From: Oasisia sp. SBJ-2009
Lineage: Eukaryota > Annelida > Polychaeta > Sabellida > Siboglinidae
Direction of reading: 5' to 3'
DNA length: 64,000 bases
Assembly (NCBI GenBank): GCA_964017155.1
Contig: OZ024864.1
Coordinates: 30,251,334-30,315,333, forward strand
Below, in pieces: positions 1-54,417 of this stretch. A program made the translations under genes and the position numbers. Below the pieces are notes generated by a model. The model was not told where the DNA came from. It did no database searches and saw only the letters and a program-made list of their open reading frames with translations. The first letter of the stretch is position 1. Each line of letters begins with the position of its first letter.

Positions 1-3000
1 TATCTCCCACCCCAATCTACCTCTCCTCCCCCCTATCTCCCAACCCAATCTACCTCTCCTCCCCCTCCCTCCCTCCTATCTCCCACCCCAATCTACCTCT
101 CCTCCCTCCCCCCTATCTCCCACCCCAATCTACCTCTCCTCCCCCTCCCTCCCTCCTAGCTCCCACCCCAATCTACCTCTCCTCCCCCTCCCTCCCTCCT
201 ATCTCCCACCCCAATCTACCTCTCCTCCCCCTCCTTCCCTCCTATCTCCACCCCAATCTACCTCTCCTCCCCCTCCCTCCCTCCTATCTCCCACCCCAAT
301 CTACCTCTCCTCCCCCTTCCTCCCTCCTATCTCCCACCCCAATCTACCTCTCCTCCCCCTCCCTCCCTCCTATCTCCCACCCCAATCTACCTCTCCTCCC
401 CCTCCCTCCCTCCTATCTCCCACCCCAATCTACCTCTCCTCCCCCTCCCTCCCTCTATCTCCCACCCCAATCTACCTCTCCTCCCCTCCCTCCCTCCTAT
501 CTCCCACCCCAATCTACCTCTCCTCCCCCTCCCTCCCTCCTATCTCCCACCCCAATCTACCTCTCCTCCCCCTCCCTCCCTCCTATCTCCCACCCCAATC
601 TACCTCTCCTCCCCCTCCCTCCCTCCTATCTCCCACCCCAATCTACCTCTCCTCCCCTTCCCTCCCTCCTCTCTGCCACCCCAATCTACCTCTCCTCCCC
701 CTCCCTCCCTCCCTTCTCCCACCCCAATCTACCTCTCCTCCCCTTCCTCCCTCCTCTCTGCCACCCCAATCTACCTCTCCTCCCCCCCCTATCTCCCACC
801 CCAATCTACCTCTCCTCCCCCCCTCCCTCCTATCTCCCACCCCAATCTACCTCTCCTCCCCCTCCCTCCCTCCTATCTCCCACCCCAATCTACCTCTCCT
901 CCCCCTCCCTCCCTCCTATCTCCCACCCCAATCTACCTCTCCTCCCCCTCCCTCCCTCCTATCTCCCACCCCAATCTACCTCTCCTCCCCCTCCCTCCCT
1001 CCTATCTCCCACCCCAATCTACCTCTCCTCCCCCTCCCTCCCTCCTATCTCCCACCCCAATCTACCTCTCCTCCCCCTCCCTCCCTCCTATCTCCCACCC
1101 CAATCTACCTCTCCTCCCCCTCCCTCCCTCCTATCTCCCACCCCAATCTACCTCTCCTCCCCCTCCCTCCCTCCTATCTCCCACCCCAATCTACCTCTCC
1201 TCCCCCTCCCTCCCTCCTATCTCCCACCCCAATCTACCTCTCCTCCCCCCCTCCTATCTCCCACCCCAATCTACCTCTCCTCCCCCTCCCTCCCTCCTAT
1301 CTCCCACCCCAATCTACCTCTCCTCCCCCTTCCCTCCCTCCTCTCTGCCACCCCAATCTACCTCTCCTCCCCCTCCCTCCCTCCTATCTCCCACCCCAAT
1401 CTACCTCTCCCCCCCCCTCCCTCCTATCTCCCACCCCAATCTACCTCTCCTCCCCCTCCCTCCCTCCTATCTCCCACCCCAATCTACCTCTCCTCCCCCT
1501 CCCTCCCTCCTATCTCCCACCCCAATCTACCTCTCCTCCCCCTCCCTCCCTCCCATCTCCCACCCCAATCTACCTCTCCTCCCCCCCCCCCTATCTCCCA
1601 CCCCAATCTACCTCTCCTCCCCCTCCCTCCCTCCTATCTCCCACCCCAATCTACCTCTCCTCCCCCTCCCTCCCTCCTATCTCCCACCCCAATCTACCTC
1701 TCCTCCCCCTCCCTCCCTCCTATCTGCCACCCCAATCTACCTCTCCTCCCCCTCCCTCCCTCCTATCTGCCACCCCAATCTACCTCTCCTCCCCCTCCCT
1801 CCCTCCTATCTCCCACCCCAATCTACCTCTCCTCCCCCTCCCTCCCTCCTATCTCCCACCCCAATCTACCTCTCCTCCCCCTCCCTCCCTCCTATCTGCC
1901 ACCCCAATCTACCTCTCCTCCCCCTCCCTCCCTCCTATCTCCCACCCCAATCTACCTCTCCTCCCCCTCCCTCCCTCCTATCTCCCACCCCAATCTACCT
2001 CTCCTCCCCCTCCCTCCCTCCTATCTCGTACCCCAATCTACCTCTCCTCCCCCTCCCTCCCTCCTACCTCCCACCCCAATCTACCTCTCCTCCCCCTCCC
2101 TCCCTCCTATCTCCCACCCCAATCTACCTCTCCTCCCCCTCCCTCCCTCCTATCTCCCACCCCAATCTACCTCTCCTCCCCCTCCCTCCCTCCTATCTCC
2201 CACCCCAATCTACCTCTCCTCCCCCTCCCTCCCTCCTACCTCCCACCCCAATCTACCTCTCCTCCCCCTCCCTCCCTCCTATCTCCCACCCCAATCTACC
2301 TCTCCTCCCCCTCCCTCCCTCCTATCTCCCACCCCAATCTACCTCTCCTCCCCCTCCCTCCCTCCTATCTCCCACCCCAATCTACCTCTCCTCCCCCTCC
2401 CTCCCTCCCCAAGTCTACCCTCATCCCACCCGCTCCCTCCTATCTCCCACACCCAATCTACCTCTCCTCCCTCCCTCCCTCCCTCCCTCCTATCTCCCAC
2501 CCCAATCTACCTCTCTCCTCCCCTCCCTCCCTCCTATCTCCCACCCCAATCTACCTCTCCTCCCCCTCCCTCCCTCCTATCCCACCCCAATCTACCTCTC
2601 CTCCCCCTCCCTCCCTCCTATCTCCCACCCCAATCTACCTCTCCTCCCCCTCCCTCCCTCCTATCTCCCACCCCAATCTACCTCTCCTCCCCCTCCCTCC
2701 CTCCTATCTCCCACCCCAATCTACCTCTCCTCCCCCTCCCTCCCTCCTATCTGCCACCCCAATCTACCTCTCCTCCCCCTCCCTCCCTCCTATCTCCCAC
2801 CCCAATCTACCTCTCCTCCCCCTCCCTCCCTCCTATCTCCCACCCCAATCTACCTCTCCTCCCCCTCCCTCCCTCCTATCTCGTACCCCAATCTACCTCT
2901 CCTCCCCCTCCCTCCCTCCTACCTCCCACCCCAATCTACCTCTCCTCCCCCTCCCTCCCTCCTATCTCCCACCCCAATCTACCTCTCCTCCCCCTCCCTC

Positions 3001-3345
3001 CCTCCTATCTCCCACCCCAATCTACCCCCCCTCCCTCCCTCCTCTCTCCCACCCCAATCTACCTCTCCTCCCCCTCCCTCCCTCCTCTCTCCCACCCCAA
3101 TCTACCTCTCCTCCCCCTCCCTTCCTCCTATCTCCCACCCCAATCTACCTCTCCTCCCCCCCCTCCTACCTCCCACCCCAATCTACCTCTCCTCCCCCTC
3201 CCTCCCTCCTATCTCCCACCCCAATCTACCTCTCCTCCCCCTCCCTCCCTCCTATCTCCCACCCCAATCTACCTCTCCTCCCCCCCTCCTATCTCCCACC
3301 CCAATCTACCTCCCCTCCCCCTTCCTCTTTCCTATCTCCCTCCCA
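1..3345. repeat. 43-bp pyrimidine-rich minisatellite
   Basis: About 77 copies of a 43-bp unit beginning TATCTCCCACCCCAATCTAC and ending in CTCC/CCCT runs. The plus strand is almost purely C and T. Variants include TATCTGCCACC, TATCTCGTACC and copies with a shortened CCCTCCCTCC tail. The array runs off the left edge of the window and decays into irregular CTTT/CCCT near 3340-3400. The short open frame on the minus strand (Gly/Arg/Glu-rich) is a repeat artefact. Confidence 0.97.
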
Positions 3346-4587
3346 TCCTACCTCCCTCCCTCTTTCCCTCCCTCCTTTCTTCCATCCCTTCCTTCTTTCC
3401 TGAGAATCCATGTGTACTATTTATTACCAGGCACTTTCCCGTAAGCAACCACCATACTTACATTACATTAACTGTTTACATCTGTAAGAAAACCTGTCCA
3501 GCTTTGACCATTGATTTCTGATTTACTTTTTCTCCCTAAAGTAAATATCAATATTGGGACTAAGTTTTTTCTGCAGCTCTTTGGAATATGCTTTCTTCTC
3601 ATGTTATATCAGTTGAAAATATTGCTAAACTCTGCTATCATTTAAAAATATACCTTGACACCTTTGTCTATCCACCATAGCTCCCTGGTGTATCAATCAA
3701 TCGGATGATAAAAGAAATCGTTTATCAACTCTAAGATTGATTAACCCTTTTACCCTGATGTGCCTCTAAGCTTGGTTTTCAAGGGTTTGGGCGCAACAGA
3801 AGTTACGCATTTTATATCAACGTCAATGCATGTTGAACCCATTAGCACTCAGCCGATTTTAATGTGAAACGTGTGCCACCTAGATGTTTTAAAATATTGC
3901 TTGCGCCATTGCTCTAGCACTTTATTATATTCTCGCAATTGCATGCTGTATTCATGATGTAGACAATAAAAGTACCTACACAGTGGTGTCAAAACTGTTG
4001 TTGTAACTTTACAATGTGTTGACCATTTCTTGATTGACACTAAGACATTTTGAATTTTTTATAACAAAAATACTTTGTTGCGGTGTAACTCTTTTATACT
4101 TAGCTTATTACTGCTACAAGTTGGGTTTATTTAAATGAACATTAAATTACGTAAACAATGGTATATAATTTATTGTAATGTGTTATATATATTAGCTGTA
4201 TACGTGGCCAACTTCCTGGCTGGAGGACGTTTTTAAATGTCCAAAAACAAACATTATTGCTGTTAAATTTTCAAAAACGCAGTAAATATTTTTGAGATCG
4301 GAAGTATCCAAAATAGCCACAATATAATGTTATATGTCTAGATAGGTGTCGCATTTATTGCATCTCTTAATCACTAGATGGAACCACGTAAACCGAATTC
4401 AAACGCTGTGCTGTATTTGCTGGCCGGTTATGGCCGACCTGAGGTGATTCGGGGTGACTGTCAATGCCTGACTCGAGTGCTAATCAGTTAAGAGCAGTAG
4501 AAAGGTTGTTTGCCTACCTTTGACATTCCTGTATCTGTAACTTTATTCCATCCCTGAATGTTCAGTCTGCATCCCAAGAACCACCAT
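3346..4587. other. Unique AT-rich DNA, no gene seen
   Basis: After the pyrimidine tract ends, this stretch has ordinary AT-rich composition. I found no coding exon with splice sites and no clear mobile-element signature. The only longer open frame (63 codons, minus, 3849-4040) has no recognisable motif. Confidence 0.5.
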
Positions 4588-5602
4588 TAACTCATCACAG
4601 GTCACGCATTAACCCATCACAGGTCACGCATTAACCCATCACAGGTCACGCATTAACCCATCACAGGTCACGCATTAACCCATCACAGGTCACGCATTAA
4701 CCCGTCACAGGTCACGCATTAACCCGTCACAGGTCACGCATTAACCCGTCACAGGTCACGCATTAACCCGTCACAGGTCACGCATTAACCCGTCACAGGT
4801 CACACATTAACCCATCACAGGTCACGCATTAACCCGTCACAGGTCACACATTAACCCGTCACAGGTCACACATTAACCTGTCACAGGTCACGCATAAACC
4901 CATCACAGGTCACACATTAACCCATCACAGGTCACACATTAACTCATCACAGGTCACGCATTAACCCATCACAGGTCACACATTAACCCATCACAGGTCA
5001 CGCATTAACCCATCACAGGTCACACATTAACCCGTCACAGGTCACATTAACCCATCACAGGTCACACATTAACCTGTCACAGGTCACACATTAACACGTC
5101 ACATGTCACGCATTAACCCGTCACAGGTCATGCATTAACCCGTCACAGGTCATGCATTAACCCGTCACAGGTTATGCATTAACCCGTCACAGGTCACACA
5201 TTAACCCGTCAGAGGTCACACATTAACCCGGCACAGGTCAAACATTAACCCGTCACAGGTCATGCATTAACCCGTCACAGGTCATGCATTAACCCATCAC
5301 AGGTCATGCATTAACCCGTCACAGGTCACACATTAACCTGTCACAGGTCACACATTAAGCTGTCACAGGTCACACATTAACCTGTCACAGGTCATGCATT
5401 AACCCGTCACAGGTCACACATTAACCTGTCACAGGTCACACATTAACCTGTCACAGGTCACACATTAACCTGTCACAGGTCACACATTAACCTGTCACAG
5501 GTCACACATTAACCTGTCACAGGTCACACATTAACCTGTCACAGGTTACACATTAACCTGTCACAGGTCATGCATTAACCCATCACAGGTCACACATTAA
5601 CC
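4588..5602. repeat. 22-bp minisatellite (GCATTAACCCRTCACAGGTCAC)
   Basis: Roughly 46 copies of a 22-bp unit, GCATTAACCCATCACAGGTC plus AC, with frequent CATCAC/CGTCAC/CTGTCAC and GCATT/ACATT/TGCATT variants. Variants cluster along the array: CCATC and CCGTC at the left, CCTGTC at the right. That pattern fits local unequal exchange. Confidence 0.95.
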
Positions 5603-5916
5603 GTCCGCCTTTTATAGAAAATAAATGAATTTCACAGGTGCAAACCTCATTGGATGCTCAGGAACATGATTATGTGACAGGTTTCCATGTCAATGTGGCT
5701 CTGGTTAATAATCTTGTTAAGTCTAAGTGCTGGTGGACCCAGAGGATGTCGTCCTTTTATTTTGACAGGATTTTTAATCAAGACAGTTTCAACTCTAGGA
5801 ACACCACAACAAAACAACCTGCTCCACTTGTTCCTAATGTGGAGGTATTTCTGTCACACAGATAGTGACACTGCCACGTGTTCAGTGTTCCCTCTATTTG
5901 TCTGATTATTCCCTCC
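5603..5916. other. Short spacer between two minisatellites
   Basis: About 300 bp of non-repetitive DNA. Two overlapping plus-strand frames (75 and 72 codons) are open here but match no family I recognise. An AG at 5636 could act as an acceptor, but nothing else supports an exon. Confidence 0.35.
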
Positions 5917-6800
5917 ACAGTCATATCTTACATCCACAGTCATATACGTATCTTACATCCACAGTCACGTCTTAAATCAACAGTCATATATCTTACATCC
6001 ACAGTCATATATCTTACATCCACAGTCATATCTTACATCCACAGTCATATATCTTACATCCACAGTCATATATCTTACATCCACAGTCATATCTTACATC
6101 CACAGTCATATACGTATCTTACATCCACAGTCACGTCTTAAATCAACAGTCATATATCTTACATCCACAGTCATATATCTTACATCCACAGTCATATCTT
6201 ACATCCACAGTCATATATCTTACATCCACAGTCATATATCTTACATCCACAGTCATATCTTACATCCACAGTCATATATCTTACATCCACAGTCATATCT
6301 TACATCCACAGTCATATCTTACATCCACAGTCATATCTTACATCCACAGTCATATATCTTACATCCACAGTCATATCTTACATCCACAGTCATATCTTAC
6401 ATCCACAGTCATATATCTTACATCCAGTCATATATTACATCCAGTCATATATCTTACATCCACAGTCATATATTACATCCACAGTCATATATCTCACATC
6501 CACAGTCATATCTTACATCCACAGTCATATCTTACATCCACAGTCATTTCTCTTACATCCACAGTCATATATCTTACATCCAGTCATATCTTACATCTAC
6601 AGTCATATATCTTACATCCACACTGATTCCACAGTCATATCTTACATCCACAGTCATATATCTTACATCCACAGTCATATCTTACATCCACAGTCATATA
6701 TCTTACATCCACAGTCATATATCTTACATCCACAGTCATATCTTACATCCACAGTCATATATCTTACATCCACAGTCATATATCTTACATCCACAGTCAT
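5917..6800. repeat. 19/21-bp minisatellite (CATATATCTTACATCCACAGT)
   Basis: About 44 copies of CATATCTTACATCCACAGT (19 bp) mixed with a 21-bp form that has one extra AT. A block containing CATATACGTATCTTACATCC and CACGTCTTAAATCAACAGT occurs twice (near 5940 and 6110), showing duplication of several units together. Confidence 0.94.
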
Positions 6801-7140
6801 CTTACATCATCCATCCTTTGGCATGTACTTTCACATCACAAAAGGACATTCTTTATTAAACTACTTCACTTTGCCACAGGGTAAAGCTTATAAAGTGACA
6901 CTGATACTGTGTCTGAATGCATGTGTTCATTCTATGTTTACAAGTGTGCAAATGTATGATTGCATGCACACACACATGTGTGCATAATAGCATGTCCATA
7001 TGTGCATTACATGGGCAAGCGTGTATAATGTTCTACCACCCGATGTATTTTGGGTAAATTGAGCAACCCAACATCTCTACAGTTGGTTCAACTCATGTGT
7101 TATGTGTACATGGCTGGTGAATGAGGTGATTCTAATGTAC
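6801..7140 (-). other. Possible 3' UTR of the minus-strand LRR gene
   Basis: This stretch follows the last LRR exon I can place. It has no minus-strand coding continuation that I recognise and contains AATAAA on the minus strand at 6852-6857. It would be 3' UTR if the TAG at 7141-7143 is the true stop. Confidence 0.35.
6852..6857 (-). terminator. Candidate polyadenylation signal AATAAA (minus)
   Basis: AATAAA on the minus strand, about 285 bp beyond the in-frame TAG of the LRR gene. The spacing is suitable for a short 3' UTR. It is inference that this gene uses it. Confidence 0.35.
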
Positions 7141-7937
7141 CTACGTAGTGATATTCGGACAATGATCTGCCAGAGCCACAAGGCTATCATCTCCAACCAT
7201 GTGAATGTCAGCCACATCAAGGATTTCCTGCAACAATAAGTATTAACTATCTCCAGTCTCAAACCACTCTGTAAAGTTGTTGTCTTCACAACAACTTTAC
7301 AGAGTGTCCCGATAGACAATAGAAAATGGTGTTGCAATGTAATAGTTTAACAATGGTGGCTCATTAAAACATCTGGAGAGCAAAGATAGTGAATTAAATA
7401 TGCAGGCGTAGACACCAGATGGAAGGACCTACAACTTCTACAACCATCTCTAAACAAATAACCAGGTTAGACTGTGCATATAACACAAGATTATTTTGGC
7501 TTAACCACGTATCGTGGTGCATTGACAAAAGTGTAGGTGTTCTTGTGTCACTATAAAAATACGTCACGAAATATTAATGTGTACACTGTTGCTCTGTGCT
7601 AAGTAAGATTACTAAGGTACATACCAATGTCTTCTGCAAGGACTCAGCTACACAAATAATTGCCGAGTCACACAGTTTAGTGCAGGTGGCCAACACCAGG
7701 TGCTTGATGTTCTTGTTCCGCGATAAAAACATTTGTAAACCTGAAGTTTAAAAATACATGCAAATGAAACAGGCAGAAATACAGTGTGAATATTTTGATT
7801 GACGTTATATCTCAAGCAACTTACTTAAATATCTTAGAAAAAATAGAAAACAAAATATTGGGAGGTATTATAAATCAACGTTGAAACAGGGTTAAGAAAC
7901 TGGAACTGATATATGTATATGTATATATATATATATG

Positions 7938-7985
<48 letters not shown>

Positions 7986-7986
7986 C

Positions 7987-8025
<39 letters not shown>

Positions 8026-9174
8026 ATGGACAGGCCATGAATTGCGAGTAATTATTTCCTTAACGCCACCTGGCGATTAACGACTAGTATTTAGCAGTCA
8101 CAATAGGTGGCACTGCAGTTGGTTGAGTGGAATTTGGGAGTTGCGTGGGAGGAAGGCGCGGGACTCGAGACTTGCGACCAACGATCGAAGTCGAGATGTG
8201 ATGAATTATCTTGACAGATTGTGAGTAACTGTTTTATTTTCACGTGTCGACACTCGCTTAGTCACGATGATGTTGTGGAGCTAGCGATCAGTGACAATTT
8301 ATAATAGGAACTTGCCAATAATTAGAATTTGTATCAGTTGCGAATTGGTTTTCCCTCGTGTCGTGGTGGTAAAATGAATGGTTTATCCGCCTATATTCTA
8401 GGTTATTCATAGGAATAATATTTCGTCGTTTGTATGTATCCTGTGTTATAAGCTAATTAGCGTTAGAGTAGCACTATTATGGTGTCGATTACTTACAGTG
8501 AAGATATTTCAGAAAGTAAGAAGTTTGCTGAATTGTGCTGTATGTAATAACCCAAATTTGTGTATGTACTATGATACTCGCTAGAGGGCGGCATTGAGCC
8601 GGCGAGAGAGTTCAGATGTAGTTACCCAGATGGTCGCTGGAGGTTAACCATTGATGGGCCTGAATGCCCTGATGACACTTATTAGAATAGGGTAAAGGCC
8701 ACTGTGTTCATTGTTCAATACTTTTATTCTACAGTGTGTGCTGCTCTAACTGATGCGCCAAGAAGTGTGTGCATGACATTCCTGGCTGTGGGCAGGTACA
8801 TATCGTGATTCATTCTTGTATTCTTATATTATATTTCGAGTGTTGGTATGTATTTGTCTTAGCACTATTGTTGTCATAAAGTTGTCAACAGAGAACGGAT
8901 GTCTTAAGTGGATTCTGTTGGTTGTGTTGCGCTGTTGGACAGTGTTTTAACTTACGGTTCATGTACTTAATTTTAATGTATATTAACTTCAGTTGTGAGA
9001 TGTTTACTTTGATTGATGGTAAAGGTATCCTGTGTTGTATTGTGTATGTGTGTGTGTGTATTTATAAATGTGTGTATATTTATATATGTGGTTGTTGTTA
9101 CAAGGTCTTGTCTTGTTGTTCGTGTACAATAAAGAATTGTGAAATGACAATCCGCCCGCTCTGTGTTCATCCTT

Positions 9175-9224
<50 letters not shown>

Positions 9225-10379
9225 CATACCATGGATAACAACTAAGATAGCTTATACTTCAGTAAAACTGTTTTGTCTTTTAAATACTTAATGAATTCAA
9301 AATAACATGCACATTTTTTATGTTGTAACATTTATGTTGTCACCATCGACGCAATTACAGATTGGTGTATGAATAAGTGGCAACTGAACCAAGTACTGCA
9401 TGAATTATCTCAATGAAGTAGATGCTGTGCATCATTTCTAGATGACCCTATTCTAAAAAAAATGTAACAACTTTCCAATTCACATGAAATATTTCTATTA
9501 ATTTAATTAGTTTACCAGCATAGCAGTACCTTGTGTAGTTAAACCTAGACACCCACTGATGTCCACCTTGGTCAGTTCGTCTGACTGGACCTGACGTAAG
9601 CCCATCCATGACAGCGATGCCAGCTTCTGTAGCTCGAGACACTGAAGTTCATTTTGTCCTTTGGTTACTGCTTCAATTCCTATATCTGCAAACAGACTCA
9701 TTGCTCAGCTCTCCTATGTGTTTTAAAAGTTCTCTTTATACTCAGTATAATATTATTTATAGACAACATAGACAAGCTGAGACAGCTAGAGTTCAAATGA
9801 ACTGATATATAAATAATATTATGAGTGAAGTGAAAAGTGTCTTGATGAGTAAAAATTTCACCAATATTAATTACAGCATTTTTAGTTAATACAACATGTA
9901 CCGGTAGTATATATCATCATACACCTAGCTGTTTGATCTACCTTAAACTGCATAAAAACAAGAATTTTTATTACCCCCGGGTATAAGCAATTTTTAATGG
10001 AATTCCTAGTGCAATTTTACATCATTGTAAAGCACCCCAGCACAATTATTTGGATGGGGCGCTTTACAGGTTTGTTCTTACCTGTTACTGACTTGCAGCG
10101 ATCTATCGTCAAGTAATGCAGTTTACATCCACACAATCCAAGTTGTCTCAATACAGCATCTGTCACACCAACACATCGCTTAAATGTTATCCTTTTCAAC
10201 TGTGCCGAAAACAGGTTGTATGTTATGAGAGGTAGATATTCAGGTGTAAACATGTCGTGATAGCCCAGTCTCTCTATCAGCGTCTCCTTGTGCACAGGGG
10301 CAAGAAACGATCCAACACGGTTGATTGCATTTAAGTTGGTGGCAATGTGTGTTAGACAGATGTCATAAAGCGTTTTCAT
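7141..10379 (-). CDS. Leucine-rich-repeat protein with BC-box-like N-terminus
   Basis: Four exons, given high to low: 10379-10082, 9685-9530, 7740-7625 and 7227-7145 (or to the TAG at 7141-7143). The junctions are in phase 1, 1 and 0 with AACAG/GTAAGA, CAAG/GTACTG and CATTG/GTATGT donors. The protein starts [26 protein letters not shown] fits the elongin-BC box pattern (T/S)LxxxCxxx(I/L/V). Cysteine-containing leucine-rich repeats follow ([54 protein letters not shown]). In known families (ZYG11/ZER1, FBXL/AMN1-like) such proteins are substrate receptors of cullin-RING ubiquitin ligases, so that role is likely. If the TAG is used the product has 218 residues, short for these families. Splicing at AC/GTAGGT (7145) would let it continue to an exon I could not find. 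The start is the first ATG of the frame. Confidence 0.65.
7914..8021. repeat. (TA)n microsatellite, target of the LTR insertion
   Basis: A TATATA tract broken by a few GTAT and AAAAGCATG interruptions. It runs directly into the 5' end of the LTR-like element at 8022 and resumes at 9179. Confidence 0.9.
8022..9178 (+). mobile_element. Solo LTR (about 1,157 bp)
   Basis: The element starts TGTCATGGACAGG and ends CATCCTTGACA. It therefore has TG...CA termini with an 8-of-9 inverted match (TGTCATGGA against TCCTTGACA). It sits inside a (TA)n tract; TATA flanks both ends, consistent with a 4-6 bp target duplication that cannot be resolved in the repeat. AATAAA lies 45 bp before the 3' end (9128-9133), as expected for R/U5. 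There is no gag-pol reading frame, so it is best read as a solo LTR left by recombination. It lies in an intron of the minus-strand LRR gene, in the opposite orientation. The family is not identified. Confidence 0.7.
9179..9220. repeat. (TA)n continuation right of the LTR
   Basis: About 42 bp of pure TA directly after the LTR end. It is probably the other half of the tract at 7914-8021. Confidence 0.9.
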
Positions 10380-53838
<43,459 letters not shown>

Positions 53839-54417
53839 TCCATCTGTTATCTTGATCTCCTCACTGAAGAGTGACAAGGGACCTGATGAATCTACTGATG
53901 TCAACTTAACATAAGAACATAAAGATATCAGCAAAGCTCTACTTCAGTTTAATCCCTCTGTCTTCCCCGGGAACCAGGAAATACACAGCGGAGGGACTGG
54001 GGAAGAACGAAGGGACAAACCACATGCCATGCTTTGCAACGCGATGTTGAATTTGCCGATTCTCTTAGTCCCGAAAACAAACCTTATCGTAATTAATTAA
54101 AAGTTATTTCACTACACTTGCCGCAATTGTCTCTTCCATAATGTTGGTGTCCTACTACACAGTACACATATCTATCATTCCATTTTAGGAATTTTATATT
54201 TTATTATTACCTTTATTGATTGATTATTGTGCACACATGTTGTTGACTCTTGATGAATGGAATACACTTAATTAAGGACATTAATTGTGGTTGTGTTTTT
54301 AATATAATCAATAACACACAAACAGCCGCCTGAGAAATCAGTGGAATTTATGTTTGAAAAACTCTTAGTTAAAAGACTGAAATATATCCCAACACTTGAA
54401 TGTTGTTTACAAAATTA
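53839..54417 (+). other. Probable 3' UTR and flank of the large gene
   Basis: Unique AT-rich sequence after the TGA. The ATTAAA at 54096-54101 could be the polyadenylation signal; no AATAAA was seen nearer. No other coding signal was found before the satellite begins. Confidence 0.45.
54096..54101 (+). terminator. Candidate polyadenylation signal ATTAAA
   Basis: The common variant signal ATTAAA, about 258 bp beyond the stop codon of the large gene, in AT-rich sequence. Use is inferred. Confidence 0.35.

Noticed and set aside
5638..5865. 75-codon plus-strand frame after a possible acceptor
   Set aside because: It has no recognisable motif, no consistent neighbouring exon, and starts where a minisatellite ends.
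4588..6800. Regular short repeats resembling a CRISPR array or telomere-like TTAACCC repeats
   Set aside because: There are no unique spacers between repeats, the setting is an animal genome, and the unit is a 22-bp minisatellite rather than a telomere motif.
8022..9178. Full LTR retrotransposon
   Set aside because: There is no gag, protease, RT or integrase frame between the ends and no second LTR; the segment itself has the size and ends of one LTR.
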